From positions 31,897,203 to 31,961,202 of the forward strand of contig OX454526.1 of the NCBI GenBank assembly GCA_949715645.1: DNA of 64,000 nt. The letters run 5' to 3'. The notes beneath the pieces are model-generated. The model made no database searches, was not told the origin of the DNA, and saw nothing but the letters and a program-made list of their open reading frames with translations. Below are positions 10,958-23,159 of this stretch, in pieces. Each line of letters starts with the position of its first letter. Positions within the stretch are counted from its first letter, which is position 1. The position numbers were made by a program, and so were the translations under genes. Source of the DNA: Portevinia maculata. Its lineage: Eukaryota; Arthropoda; Insecta; Diptera; Syrphidae.

Positions 10958-12680
10958 CTGACTGAAGTATAGGCATTGCTCGACAGTGATACTTTCTCTT
11001 CTAGCGTGGTCATCTGCAATTTGGTTTCTTCGATTACGCTTTGCATTTCGATCGTTTCTTGCGTGTGCGACTCTTCCAATTCAACCAAATGCTGTCGCAG
11101 GCGCTCTAAATCTTTGTGCAGAGTCGCATTCAATTCAGTCAACTCGGCCTTATCCTGTTGTAAGAGTTTCTGATTCGCTGTCTCGGTGAGAAGATTGTTT
11201 GTCAAAATATCAGACTTCTCTCTTAGGAATGTTATTTGATCTTGAAGTTTTTCAGTTTCGAGTGCGTTGGCAACAATCTTAGCGGTTAGTTTTTCACACT
11301 GCTCACATGTTTTGACGGAAAGCTGATTCTTTTCTTGCTCGGCAGACTGATAAAGTTGACTTAAACGCTGAATCTCCATGTAGTATTGCATATTTTCAGA
11401 GTGTTTCGCCTGGAGTGTCTTTATGATCTCATTCTTTTCAAAATTCAGAGATTCGATTGTTTTTTCCAACTCGGAAGCGGCTACTAAATCGCTCTCGAGT
11501 TTGGCAAGTTTTTCCAAGTGGGACGACTTTTCCGCGCTCAGCAGATCGATTTTCTTTTGAAGATGTTCGTTATCGATTTTCAGGGACTCCATTGCAGATG
11601 AATCCTGTTGCTCCTGCAGTAGCTCTTGAATTCGAGCATCCATTTTGGTGAGAGCAACGGCCCTTTGTCGATCCGCTTGCTCCAACTGCTCATTTTCTTT
11701 CTTTACATCCAAGAGACTCTGCTTTTGGGTTTGTAGAGCCTGTACAGCATCAGAAAGGTCAGCGTTTAGTCGCTCTATCTGCTTTTCCAGATTCAAGCAC
11801 TGCTCCTTGTACTCACCAAGTCGCAAATCAACTTCATTCTCTCGATCGCCCGACTTCATCTCGTTAATTTCAAACAAAAGGTTTGATTTCTCCAGCTCTA
11901 GGGCGTCAAGTTGTTGTTGTAGTTTCTTTTCCACACTGGTCATATTTGCATTTATTTCTTGAACAGATTTTAATTGATTGATAAGTTCTTGCTTTTCGTT
12001 CTCTAGATCCGATATCTTATCATTGAGCTCACGGTATTCCTCCTCTAAGGATGTATTCAAGCTGCGACACTCGTCAAGTTGGTTTTCAAGCATCAGAAGG
12101 TTTTCCTCGTTATTCTCTGATATCGTCTCGAGCTTATTTCGCTTATAGTTCTCCAACTCATTCAGCAAGATCTCGTTGTTCTTCATTAGTTCATCGCACT
12201 GGATGATGTATTGGCCTATATCTGCCTCTAAGGTTTTCTTTTCATGATCCCAAGTCAATTTGTTATCCTGCAGGTCGAGAATTTCTTCCGACATTTGCGT
12301 AAGATTTTTCTCTAGGACTTCAATTTGCCAAATTTTATCCCGAATCTGCCTGAATGCCAATTCAACGTTTTCCTTACTTGCTTCGGCTAGGTCTATTTTT
12401 GCATAGGTGGAAATTAGGCCTTTGACATGACTTAAATCAATTGTGCTCCCGGAACTTGTCGAATTTTGATTTAAACTCGATTCCATATCAATGAGCTTCT
12501 TCTGCAGATCAACGTTCTCCATCATGAGCTTGGACTCTACATCGGATGCATTTGCTTCACACTTCGTCATGTTGTCGTTGATTGTCTCCATTTCCAACTT
12601 CAGCGACTGGTTTTCCTCTGTGAGCCGCGCAGATAGTGCCTTTTGTTCGCCTAGGGTTTCTTCCACCTTGTGCTTTTCAG
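10958..12680 (-). pseudogene. Duplicated, acceptor-less 3' part of the large Gmap exon
   Basis: The open frame 12666-10954 repeats the C-terminal about 571 residues of the full exon at 13837-16532 with no change that I can see. The donor (CAG at 10960-10958, then GTGAGT) is retained. Upstream of the copy the coding sequence breaks off after CTGAAAAGCAC into repeat DNA, with an in-frame TAG at 12688-12686 and no proper polypyrimidine-AG acceptor. Nearby AGs (ending at 12681, 12685 or further up) would all shift the frame or run into that TAG when joined to the upstream exon's phase. So this copy is most likely skipped inside the intron, or acts as a pseudo-exon causing truncation. Confidence 0.85.
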
Positions 12681-12872
12681 CTGTCTAGGCCCAGTTTAAA
12701 GGCCTAATTTTTGCCGACAGACGGACGGACGGACATGGCTAGATCGACATTACTATCGATGCTGATCATAAATATAGTAACTTTTAGGGGTCTACGGGCA
12801 ATATTAAGGTATGTTACAAACTATGCGTTAAAATTAATATACCCTTAGAATAGCAAGTAACATCATATAAAA

Positions 12873-13085
12873 CCAACGACCATACCACGTCGAGTTAATC
12901 GGTTCTCATCAGACGTTGGACGCAGATAGTACGTTAATGGGGGACCGTATGAGAACAACTGCGTGTCGTTGGCCAGTCCCATCTACAGAGTTGAGGTAGA
13001 TAATTATACGTGGTATCACAATGGACCTAAATTGGTCTAAGTGTGTCGGCTTCTACCGACAGCCACATAAACCTAACCTAACCTA
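12873..13085 (+). mobile_element. 5S rRNA-derived SINE (unit 2 copy)
   Basis: This is the duplicate, at +2,879 bp, of the SINE at 9994-10206, with the same box A deletion, CCTAA tail and 13-bp target-site duplication at 12860-12872. It arose through the segmental duplication, not by a second transposition. Confidence 0.9.
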
Positions 13086-13103
13086 ACATCATATAAAAGT
13101 TTT

Positions 13104-13659
13104 TGTAGCTCGTTGTAACTTTGATCGATGTTTTAAAAATAGTTAAGTGGCGGTTTACGATTTATGGCGTTTTAAAAAAACTACTTACTAGATCTCGTTC
13201 AAACCAATTTTCGGTGGAAGTTTGTATGTTAATGTACATCATATATTTTTTTTAGTTTTATCATTCTCTTATTTTAGAAGTTACAGGCGGGGACACACAT
13301 TTTACCACTTCGGAAGTGTCTCTCGCGCAAACTATTCAGTTTAGAAAAAAATATCTCAATATCATTTTTGAAGATCTATGCATAGATACCCCACACGTAT
13401 GAGTTTGATGAAAAAAAAAAATTGAGTTTCAGTTCTAAGTATAGGGAACCCCCAAAATTTATTGTTTTTTTTTCTATTTTTGTGTGAAAATCTTAATGCG
13501 GTTCACAGAATACATCTACTTAACAAGTTTCAACAGTATAGTTCTTATAGTTTCGGAAAAAAGTGGCTGTGACATGACCGGACAGACAGACAGACAGACA
13601 TGAAGAATCTATAAGGGTTCCGTTTATTGCCATTTGGCTACGGAACCCTACAAATCAGT
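13104..13659 (+). repeat. Lepidoptera-like dispersed repeat (unit 2 copy)
   Basis: This is the duplicate of 10225-10780 at +2,879 bp. It lies in the Gmap intron directly downstream of the functional donor at 13836. Confidence 0.6.
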
Positions 13660-13836
13660 ATAACTAATCATTTTTAGCATTTTCCTTAGGGTCATAATAT
13701 TATTTCTCAAACTGTGATTTGGATTTTTTTTTATAGGTTCGTAATGAAACGTAAAATGAAACAAATACTACACTTGTAGTGAAGGTTAGGTAACTGGTTG
13801 CAACTTTGTCCAAGGAGAAACCCCTTCCCAACTCAC

Positions 13837-16532
13837 CTGACTGAAGTATAGGCATTGCTCGACAGTGATACTTTCTCTTCTAGCGTGGTCATCTGCAATT
13901 TGGTTTCTTCGATTACGCTTTGCATTTCGATCGTTTCTTGCGTGTGCGACTCTTCCAATTCAACCAAATGCTGTCGCAGGCGCTCTAAATCTTTGTGCAG
14001 AGTCGCATTCAATTCAGTCAACTCGGCCTTATCCTGTTGTAAGAGTTTCTGATTCGCTGTCTCGGTGAGAAGATTGTTTGTCAAAATATCAGACTTCTCT
14101 CTTAGGAATGTTATTTGATCTTGAAGTTTTTCAGTTTCGAGTGCGTTGGCAACAATCTTAGCGGTTAGTTTTTCACACTGCTCACATGTTTTGACGGAAA
14201 GCTGATTCTTTTCTTGCTCGGCAGACTGATAAAGTTGACTTAAACGCTGAATCTCCATGTAGTATTGCATATTTTCAGAGTGTTTCGCCTGGAGTGTCTT
14301 TATGATCTCATTCTTTTCAAAATTCAGAGATTCGATTGTTTTTTCCAACTCGGAAGCGGCTACTAAATCGCTCTCGAGTTTGGCAAGTTTTTCCAAGTGG
14401 GACGACTTTTCCGCGCTCAGCAGATCGATTTTCTTTTGAAGATGTTCGTTATCGATTTTCAGGGACTCCATTGCAGATGAATCCTGTTGCTCCTGCAGTA
14501 GCTCTTGAATTCGAGCATCCATTTTGGTGAGAGCAACGGCCCTTTGTCGATCCGCTTGCTCCAACTGCTCATTTTCTTTCTTTACATCCAAGAGACTCTG
14601 CTTTTGGGTTTGTAGAGCCTGTACAGCATCAGAAAGGTCAGCGTTTAGTCGCTCTATCTGCTTTTCCAGATTCAAGCACTGCTCCTTGTACTCACCAAGT
14701 CGCAAATCAACTTCATTCTCTCGATCGCCCGACTTCATCTCGTTAATTTCAAACAAAAGGTTTGATTTCTCCAGCTCTAGGGCGTCAAGTTGTTGTTGTA
14801 GTTTCTTTTCCACACTGGTCATATTTGCATTTATTTCTTGAACAGATTTTAATTGATTGATAAGTTCTTGCTTTTCGTTCTCTAGATCCGATATCTTATC
14901 ATTGAGCTCACGGTATTCCTCCTCTAAGGATGTATTCAAGCTGCGACACTCGTCAAGTTGGTTTTCAAGCATCAGAAGGTTTTCCTCGTTATTCTCTGAT
15001 ATCGTCTCGAGCTTATTTCGCTTATAGTTCTCCAACTCATTCAGCAAGATCTCGTTGTTCTTCATTAGTTCATCGCACTGGATGATGTATTGGCCTATAT
15101 CTGCCTCTAAGGTTTTCTTTTCATGATCCCAAGTCAATTTGTTATCCTGCAGGTCGAGAATTTCTTCCGACATTTGCGTAAGATTTTTCTCTAGGACTTC
15201 AATTTGCCAAATTTTATCCCGAATCTGCCTGAATGCCAATTCAACGTTTTCCTTACTTGCTTCGGCTAGGTCTATTTTTGCATAGGTGGAAATTAGGCCT
15301 TTGACATGACTTAAATCAATTGTGCTCCCGGAACTTGTCGAATTTTGATTTAAACTCGATTCCATATCAATGAGCTTCTTCTGCAGATCAACGTTCTCCA
15401 TCATGAGCTTGGACTCTACATCGGATGCATTTGCTTCACACTTCGTCATGTTGTCGTTGATTGTCTCCATTTCCAACTTCAGCGACTGGTTTTCCTCTGT
15501 GAGCCGCGCAGATAGTGCCTTTTGTTCGCCTAGGGTTTCTTCCACCTTGTGCTTTTCAGAACCAAGGGCGTTGATTCGCTCTTGTAAGCCACTTACCTCT
15601 CTTTCACTTCTTCCTACTTTTAATCTCAATTCTTCAATAGACATCTCCAGTTGGGATACAGACAAAGCCTTTTCCATTTCCAAGTCTTGAATTTTGGACT
15701 GATAGGTGCTATTTTCCAAGCTCAGCTCTGATATACGACTTTCAAGCTGGTTAATTGTTTCTTCTAGTTCCTCCTTATTCGTACCGACAATATCTGATAA
15801 TGGCGGATCTTTATTTAATACGGGAACCACAATAAAGTCGTCGTCAACACTTTGCTTGCCAGATGAGCTTTCACTGAGCTTTTTCTCTGGTGTTTCAGTT
15901 GCCCGACTGTTTCGCAAAATTTCCAAGTCTTTCATCAATTCATCGATTTTTTCTTGCAGAAGATATTTTTGTTCGTTTTCGAATTCGGAGTTCTTGTTAA
16001 TTTTCTCCACCAGCTCCGTAATGTCGTTGTTCCTCTTCCTGATCAGATCTTGCAGGGCCTGGTGCTCATCAAGCTTGCTAGCGTTTTCTTTGCTCAGTCT
16101 TTCGACTTCATTCTTGAGCTGGTCATTCTCTTCGACGTACCTCGTGCAGGAAACTTTAAGGTTATCAAAATTTGTGTGCAAAGTCTCGATCTCCTTCTCA
16201 GTATTAATGAGTTTGGTTGCATGCTCCTCCTTCAGGGCTTCATACTCCTTGCTGACAATTGCAAACTTTTGTTGGAGTTCTGTCTTGAGTTCCAGGACAT
16301 TCTGAATGGCCAATTGATGCTCGTTGTCAAGCTCTTCGAGATTTGCGTTCAATTGATTGTTTTCCTCTTCCAGCTTCAGAATTTTAACATTCAGAGCCTT
16401 GTTTTCTTTCTGAAGCCTCTTGAGCTTTCCAGCTTGCGGTGGGCGCTTTTCATTATCACTTTCGGAGGAATTGGTAGCCGCATTATCTGCCCAGCACCAG
16501 CTGTCTTCGAGAGGGATATTCTTAAGAACGGT
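13837..16532 (-). CDS. Gmap: Gmap (GMAP-210/TRIP11-like golgin), large coiled-coil exon
   Basis: A 2,696-bp exon encoding about 898 residues of nearly continuous coiled coil. It starts after the acceptor TTTCTTTGCAG (AG at 16534-16533) with TVLKNIPLEDSWCWADN and a Ser/Asn/Glu-rich linker, and ends at CAG before GTGAGT (donor at 13836). A second acidic, Ser-rich linker (SESSSGKQSVDDDFIVVP, about residues 220-240) divides the heptads. The end, with ERLRQHLVELEES, TLEEKV and SSNA, matches from memory the late coiled coil of human GMAP-210 (ERLRNHL.ESE, VTVLEEKL, SSNAM). Known family role: a cis-Golgi tether binding membranes and Arf1 and supporting traffic and Golgi structure. The N-terminal lipid-sensing helix and C-terminal GRAB domain are not in this exon. 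The exon enters in phase 0 and leaves with two bases of a split codon. Other long golgins are the main alternative. Confidence 0.85.
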
Positions 16533-16539
16533 CTGCAAA

Positions 16540-17700
16540 GAAAGGAAAACGATTCGAGTATAAGATAACGGGTTTTGGAAGTCTTAACAAGAGATATATA
16601 TTCATGGCATACAACAGATATAAATTTCACTGCAATCCTGTGACTATTGTACGCAACCACAGACTATCCCCTACCCCCTATTTGTCACCACCATACACTA
16701 CTACTACAACGATGTTGACGCTGGGCGGAAATCCCAGTGAGGCGTGAAACATCATCCGACGACGATCTAACCATCAACTCACATTAATTCACGTAAACTT
16801 ATATTATTCAATAATTAAGAAGTAATTGTGCTCGATCCGATGTGGATGATGTGTGCTGGACGACGACAACGTATAGAAAAACAATTGAAAACGATTTTAT
16901 GAAACAAACTGTTGTGCGTTATCCATTGTGGCCGGAGCTCCCGCGTTCTGTGTTATTATCTTAAAACGCGTTGACCTGGTTTTGATGTCGTGTAATGATT
17001 CGTAGATTGTTTGCTACTCGTATATGCTTTATTTAGGCTTCGGCACGAACTGGCAGTTCATCGAATGCAGGACGACCCATTAACTAGACGCATAGCCATA
17101 CAGAGATTATTCTGCACAATGGTGTATGACCAGGCGCATATAGTAATGACAAAAATAGACAAAACTAGGCATTAGAAAACATAAAAAGGGGAAAAAAGTT
17201 AAAGGCCAAAATGCTTAAGTAAATTGCATGCGATACTCTGACTATGAAGTATGACCAATTTGACAGAAGTTAAAAGCTGAGAAAAAAAAACTGATTGCCT
17301 TGAAAAGTGCGAAGACGGAAAGTTACAACATCTGCAAAGAATTAAGTTACACGAAACCAAGTGAATTATGTATAAAGATTTACTGTTAAATATGTTGAAA
17401 GTATTGCCTTGACTGGAAACTGAACGGAATATAGTGTTTGAGATCTTGTCCAGTGATGAATATGACGAAAAATGTAGAGTATGTGGTTATGCTATAGTCT
17501 GCAGCACAAAGGTGTTCCGACGAAATTGAGTATGCCTACCTCCTACCATACTGGAAACGACTCTTGAAGAAAGCACTAATAAGGTAATAAACGAAAATAC
17601 TTCATAACAGAGTAAACAACTACCTCTGACGATTATTTTCGCTGTGGGAAAACATATTAGTAATTGTGTAAGAGATTCATTTAACTACAAAAAAAACATA
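16540..17700. other. Intronic sequence without recognised features
   Basis: This lies at the 3' end of the 38.4-kb Gmap intron. I found no ORF with a domain. Short scattered coding-like words near 17420-17580 (KCRVCGYA) do not extend. Confidence 0.5.
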
Positions 17701-18175
17701 TAGAAAGGCTAGTGTCTGCTTTGGCCCACTTTATAACAAATGCTTTCCGGTTTTCAAGCAAAATTACCGAAAATTGAATATTTAGATCAAGACGACCCCC
17801 AAAAAGTGGTTGTGGCAGTAGCTTTGTATAGGCAAGTTCTTAAGAAGATCATTTTCTACATATTTTCTTAACGCTTTATTCAGTTTTCAGGAAAATTATT
17901 GCAAAGCCACATTTCTGTTGTTATGGGGAAATGTTAATATGGACATTGTGTAGGTACATATTTTGTGAAAAACACAACGATCATTTCTATCAACTTTTTC
18001 CATAAAACTTTATTTTTTCAGGCCTATTCAAAATTTTCGCTTTCTCGGTCGAATTTAAAGGCCCCAAAGTTAGTGACGGACGGACATGGCTAGATCGCCA
18101 TAAGCTTCTGTTGGTGATCACATATATAATACTTTGAGAAATCTACAACCAATATTAAGGCATGTTACAAGCTAT
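17700..18175 (+). repeat. (GTCY)n dispersed repeat, partial copy
   Basis: It carries GACGGACGGACATGGCTAG (18074-18092), TTGGTGATCACATATATAAT and the AATATTAAGGCATGTTACAA end of the family seen at 9245-9985 and 24905-25545. The 5' half is diverged. Confidence 0.6.
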
Positions 18176-19375
18176 CGGCTCCATATGCCCCATCTTCAAG
18201 AAAGGCAATCCTATATGTCTTGCAAGAAGTATCGAGCCATGTCCCTGCTAAATGTCGCTGTGTGAACGTCTCAAGCAGATCTGCAACATATTAATCGTGA
18301 CGTCCTAGTGTGGCTTCCGGCCCGGCAGATCGGGAATAGACCAAATCTTCATAGTAAGGCAAAGTCTGTAAAAGACCAATGCATTCCAGGTCGAGACCCA
18401 CCATCCTTTCATCGACCTCATATAAAAGCATCCATCGTCAGGAGCTCAAAATGGCGATGACCAAATTCGCGATTTCGGCAAAACTGATCTAGTTGTGCCC
18501 GTTAGGCTGGAGAACACGCGGTGCATTGTGCACTTGTGCAGTATGGAAACAGCAAGGAGATGCGCTATTAATTGACTTCTTCAATCTTGTTCTGGAGCAG
18601 AAAGTGCGCGGGGCAGGTGTCAACACGGAAGATTCTATCTTTAACAGATCCGTCTGGCTACTGGGATACGTGGACGGCATCGCCATCATCGGCGGATCTC
18701 AGCGTGCCGTGGTAGAGGCTTTCATGGCGATTAAAGAACAGGCGAAATTGGTTGGCCTTGAATCCAACGAGGACAAAACGAAGTACTTTCTTCCAACAAA
18801 CAAGCAAACTGCTGTCCCCCGACTAGGACAAAACGTCTCTGTTGATAGCAGCTATTTCGAGGTAGTAAGGGAGTCCACCTACCTTTGAGTAAACATCAAC
18901 TCCACGAATGATACCTTAGTGGAGATCTAACGAAGAATTACAGTAGGAGTTTCTACTAAGGTATGGCTAAGCAAATGGGTTCAAAACTTCTAACACGGAA
19001 GACCAAGTATAAGCTCTACAAAACACTGAGTGCTGGACGAAAAGCAGGAAGGAAGAACTCATATTGGGTTCTTTCGAAAGACAAATATTCCGTCGGATAT
19101 TTGGTCCAGTGTGCGAGGAGGGCGAATGGAGGAGAAAATACAATTGGAAACTCTATGAGTTGTACCAAGAGGTGGATGTAGCCCGAAAAGCTAAAACACA
19201 TCGAGCGAATGGACAATGCTCCAGGCAAGTGAATCTACGACCCCAGCCACAGATTCGAGATGACAAGGAAGATCGAACCTCCGTTTTAAAGACCAAGCCA
19301 TCGCGGTCGCGGAGGATGGAAGCTCACGGTTCGGGAGTAAGGACAAGCCTTGTATCAAAATTCATATACCCTTAG
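18176..19375 (+). mobile_element. RTE-type LINE RT fragment, degenerate
   Basis: The plus-strand frame 18493-18888 contains QQGDALLIDFFNLVLEQKVR (RT B block with QGD), GVNTEDSIF, and LLGYVDGIAIIG where RTE elements have LLGFADDIDIIG. The catalytic Asp pair is therefore lost (YVDG). It continues with GLESNEDKTKY and SYFEVVRESTYL (thumb). After a stop come NDTLVEI, RRITVG and the FGPVCEEGEWRRKYNWKLYE motif (19064 onward). Frameshifts and stops throughout show it is dead. Confidence 0.82.
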
Positions 19376-19379
19376 GATA

Positions 19380-21330
19380 AAGTATTAAAACCTACATCAT
19401 GTGTTAAGGTATCAAGGAGCATCAGCAGAAAAGAGGGCAGTGCGAGGCGTTACCTTATTAACGAAATCGATGGAAGCAACAATTAGGCAATTCAGTAGAT
19501 CCCTACATAATTCTATCAAGGAGGTGACTGGGACTATTTTTTGACGCGCATAACAACGCCCAGGGATGATTGCCAGATCCTACCAGCCAACCATGAAGGC
19601 AATTGTACGTTTAACAAAAGAAGGCGAAAGAAGCGAAGCCATTTTTCCATGAGCGGATTCTCATCATAAAAATGCAAAATAATTTTTTCGGCCCCTAACA
19701 GTAGCAGTATTGTAAATTCTTGACGGGGCTGATGTGAAGGAATTTTTTTGCGTTCAGTAGCAACCGATAACATGTGTTACGAACGTTGTGTATTTGACAG
19801 ACCACAATGTGGATCACTAACTGTTGCCTGCCGCCGTCAATAAGGTGTCATATTTTTAATCAAACACAAGTGTCGAGTGTTTGCATAAAATATCATTTTT
19901 TATGGATCCCCACGATCTATTAAGCGGTTTTTAGCTTCACCAACATTTAACCGATATATGCACATTAAAACTGTGTATCCACAAGTATGTCAGCGACAGC
20001 CATAAAGGTAATGTATAAGTTTAGTTGTATTTCATTGCTGCGACTCGCACAGTTAATTTCAGCTAATGACATTTTCCATTGTTTTGAGAGTGTGTCACAA
20101 GACTTGAGCCTGGCGCGATGTCGCGTTCTTGACTCTGCATTTAATTGTTTTTTCTTGTTTGCATACACATATATGTATGTAGGTTTATTGTTATCGACAA
20201 ACTGTCGAGAAAATGGCGAAAAAGTAATACAAAACATGAGTGTGGCATTGTCGTGGCACCAAGCGCTTGCTTGATTATATTTTTTTTACGAGCTCTGAAC
20301 ATTTCAAAGTGCGAGCTAAAATTTTACTAAATTTGCTTACATAGGCGCACCGGTACCGGTAAACGTACCAAAGCATTCACTGTTCATATATTTATTTAAT
20401 TTTGTTTAACACAGGGAATGGTTAAAAAAAAGTTTTATTTTTTGGTTCCCAAATGTATGAACGTTTCACAATATGGTTTGTTTTATTTTGTCGAGAAGAA
20501 AGCTAATTAAGATATCTACTTGTACAATGTGTTCATTTACTTGCATGCATGCGAGCACAGGTGATTGTACCGAGTGTACATTTGTATGTAGGCGTATTCA
20601 GTGGGGTAGATTAGAACAGAGAAGTTTTTATCTATCCTTAAATTGTGCAAATTCCATGGCGTACCTATTCGTTAGTCAGATATTCAGAAATGTAGGTGCA
20701 CAATTAATGATCCATTAGGGCTGAAGTTCAATAAACGGGGGGTAAGTTGAACGAAGAATTACAAAGCAACATTGCTTTTTGGTTGTTCATCAAAATTGGT
20801 TTATGCTCCAGCTCAAGTCAAAAAGCAAAAAAAAATCCTTAAGCCAGTCTATGGACACACATTAATTCCCGATATCATGGATTTCTTTAATTGCTTCTAA
20901 CGCTTTTGGTTGTTGTTTTGGATTAGACATCGTATCAATTTATCTGTTTATTTTATCCACTATTGTTCTTATATAATATTACATTCATCCCGTTAATCAC
21001 CTTGTATTTAAGTATAGTTTAGTTTTCGCCTTCTGCAATTATTTTGTCTCTTTCTTTTGTTGTTACTCTTCTGTTTTTTTTTAATACATGTCAGTTGCTA
21101 GAATAAAGCGTGAGTTGGAGAGGCTAAGATTGAATTGGTGATGTGCTCTTAATTAGGCTGCTGTAGAATTTAATCGCTATAAATCCTAAGCAGTTGTAGT
21201 ACATACGGCTGAAGGTAATAACCCCCCAATGAAATACCACCCCAAACGAAATAACCGATTGACTCTCTTAGTCATCGTCGTAGTGTCGCCTGCCTTTAGT
21301 AATTTTATCGTTATGTCCTGTAAACCATAA
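19380..21330. other. Intronic AT-rich sequence without recognised features
   Basis: No convincing coding or repeat signature. Several short open frames (19534-19773, 19965-20274, 20473-20718) lack recognisable motifs. Confidence 0.5.
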
Positions 21331-21334
21331 GTGC

Positions 21335-21665
21335 TCAAACGAAATTCCCAGTTGCATTCCTCCCCTTAAACATTTCAACCGCAATATCCGCCATGCAAGG
21401 AATGCTCATCAGTTTACCCTCAAGCCTCTGTTCGGACGTACAGTGAAGTTCAAAGAATCTCTTCTCAGACGTACAACACGAATGTGGAATACTCTTCCAC
21501 GCAGTTTTCCTTCACATTATAACATTCAAACATACAAAACAGCCATGTATCGGCATCTCTCCTTTTCTTCTCAGCCTAATTTTTTAAACGGCCGCGCTGT
21601 GTAGCTATTACATTATAAGGGTCCCAATAAATCCCTTTTGTGTGTGGAACAGTAGCGTGTGAGGG
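21335..21665 (+). mobile_element. I/Jockey-type LINE C-terminal fragment
   Basis: It encodes HFNRNIRHARNAHQFTLKPL, GRTVKFKESLLRRTTRMWNT and LPRSFP, the C-terminal motif (FN.R.RRAHPFTLKP.F.RT.Y.DSF..RT.RMWN.LP..VFP) of an insect LINE group. It ends in TATAAGGGTCCCAATAAATC. Related C-termini lie at 650-800 (-) and 44410-44560 (+). Confidence 0.7.
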
Positions 21666-22129
21666 GGGCATGCTGCCCCCCTGCAACGCCTTTGCATGGG
21701 GTTACTGTTCTATTTGGACTAAGTGCGAGGTTGGATATATGCAAAGTTGAATTTGGGGACTTATTTATTATTTCATGAACCACAATTTTTTAAGTATGAA
21801 GTCCCCTAAAACCCCTTTGAAATAAGTTCCCATTTTTGGGAATTTATTTCATATGAGAACGGTCAATATATTTGTATAAAGTCTTCCAGCGGAATTGTTT
21901 AAACTTGAAGGCGATGTATCGGTATAGAGTGGACGAAGTTTTACTTGATTACTTTACTTTTAGCTCTGTTTATAAACTTGTAGTGACAGACACAATATTG
22001 AGTTGGTTCATCTATCTTGGAGCAAAACAAAAAACCACGAATACAACTTAGTGGAGATCGAAAGATTTACCCAATGGTTTGAATACTCCCAATCCGGAAA
22101 GCAAATGGTTCGAGCTTACCGAGCTAACT

Positions 22130-22410
22130 TAATAATCCTCGCATAATGCACCGAGTGCTATAGATAATGAACAGGAAGGGAGAAGATATTTGGTAAAAGC
22201 AGGGTGTGAGAGCGCGAATGAGGGGAAAATACAACAGCGAACTATGTGAGGTGCACCCAGATTTGGGCGTAGCCGAGCCATATTGAGCATATAGACAATA
22301 GTGTTCTAGCCAATAGGATTTTTAAATTGCAGCCGAATAGGTTCCAGAAGAGAAGTAAATCCAATTAATCGTCTAATAGACCAAGCAGAGGTCACAGATG
22401 ATGCAAGCCT
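22130..22410 (+). mobile_element. RTE-type LINE fragment, short
   Basis: The plus strand encodes GREKIFGKSRV, then REWRGKYNSELCEVHPDLGV across a frameshift. This matches the FGPV.EEGEWR.KYN.ELYE..D.DVA motif of the RTE C-terminus seen at 19.1 and 30.5 kb. It is heavily decayed. Confidence 0.5.
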
Positions 22411-22462
22411 GTAGTCTCTCATACAGGCTTAACTGGTCGGGAAAGTATTAATTAAACACGGA

Positions 22463-22720
22463 TGGCATTGGTGCGATGGTAGTGTATTCACTAACTGATT
22501 GGCAGGTCGTGCGCTCGAATCCCGGCCAGGGTCATGATTTTTAATTGAATTCATATAAATTGACATCTCCTTAAGCAATTTAGGCGCCACCCGTGGAGAA
22601 AAAATACTACAAAAGCACTAACACTTCTTTCCTATCCTCTTATTCTTTCGAATAGTAAGTAGCACCTAAAATCATGCAATACAATACTTCATTGCTAGGT
22701 GCTGCTTACTGTTCAACAAA
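22463..22720 (+). mobile_element. tRNA-derived SINE (second family)
   Basis: The head GGCATTGGTGCGATGGTAGT has an A-box-like stretch, and GCTCGAATCCCGGCCAGG is a good B box about 45 bp later. The body includes GGCGCCACCCGTGGAGAAAA and an internal inverted pair, AGTAAGTAGCACCTA against TAGGTGCTGCTTACT. It differs in sequence from the SINE at 5425 and 56860. Confidence 0.65.
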
Positions 22721-22734
22721 AAATGCATGCGCTG

Positions 22735-23080
22735 TGTCTGCCTTGGGCCGTCTGTTGAATACCTTGGCCATATTTCTATCCACCAAAGTTGGAGAGGCAT
22801 TGAGTTGAGAGTCCTCGTTTATTTTAGATCATATTAAAATTAGAAGTTTTGGTCAAAATGAACCCAAAATTGGGCGTTAAAAGTACATTGTTTAGGCGAG
22901 TTGTAAACAAGGACATTGTCTACATATTATGCTATATTACTGTTTGTTTTTTCTTTTTAAAGGAATTAATCGTAAAAAACAATGAGATTGTCAAAAATGC
23001 TTACAAAAAGTGGGGGACGGATGGACGGATCAATATGGCTAGAGAGACATACAGTACAAATATCGTAAATTTTAGGGGCT
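22735..23080 (+). repeat. (GTCY)n dispersed repeat, partial copy
   Basis: CTGCCTTGGGCCGTCTGTTG, the GAATACCTTGGCC start block, and GACGGATGGACGGATCAATA with TGGCTAG mark a diverged member of the family at 9245-9985. Confidence 0.55.
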
Positions 23081-23159
23081 TCAAGCATCAAAACTCCTGG
23101 ATCACACAAATGCCATATAGTGTGATCCTATATTTTTTTACTTTCTGCACTGGATCGAT

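Larger units (their letters stand above)
9802..15559. repeat. 2,879-bp tandem segmental duplication (two units)
   Basis: Unit 1 is 9802-12680 and unit 2 is 12681-15559. The units appear identical wherever I compared them, apart from one base near the junction (C at 9804, G at 12683). Each unit holds the 3' end of the (GTCY)n repeat, the 5S-derived SINE, a Lepidoptera-like repeat, intron sequence, a splice donor and the 3' 1.72 kb of the large Gmap exon. The breakpoint sits at a shared TTTCAG (about 9797 and 15555), consistent with microhomology-mediated duplication. A local assembly artefact is the main alternative. Confidence 0.93.

Noticed and set aside
10976..12688. Several plus-strand frames repeated exactly at 13855-15690
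   Set aside because: They are antisense of the duplicated golgin exon; the repetition reflects the tandem duplication.
13833..16538. Protein start at the first codon of the long golgin frame (16538)
   Set aside because: That codon is TTG and sits inside the acceptor TTTCTTTGCAG; the frame is an internal exon, not the protein start.
15706..16568. Ser/Phe/Leu-rich plus-strand open frames of 199 and 204 codons
   Set aside because: They are antisense shadows of the Gmap coiled-coil exon; Ser-, Cys- and Phe-rich composition is what the reverse of Glu/Lys/Gln-rich coding gives.
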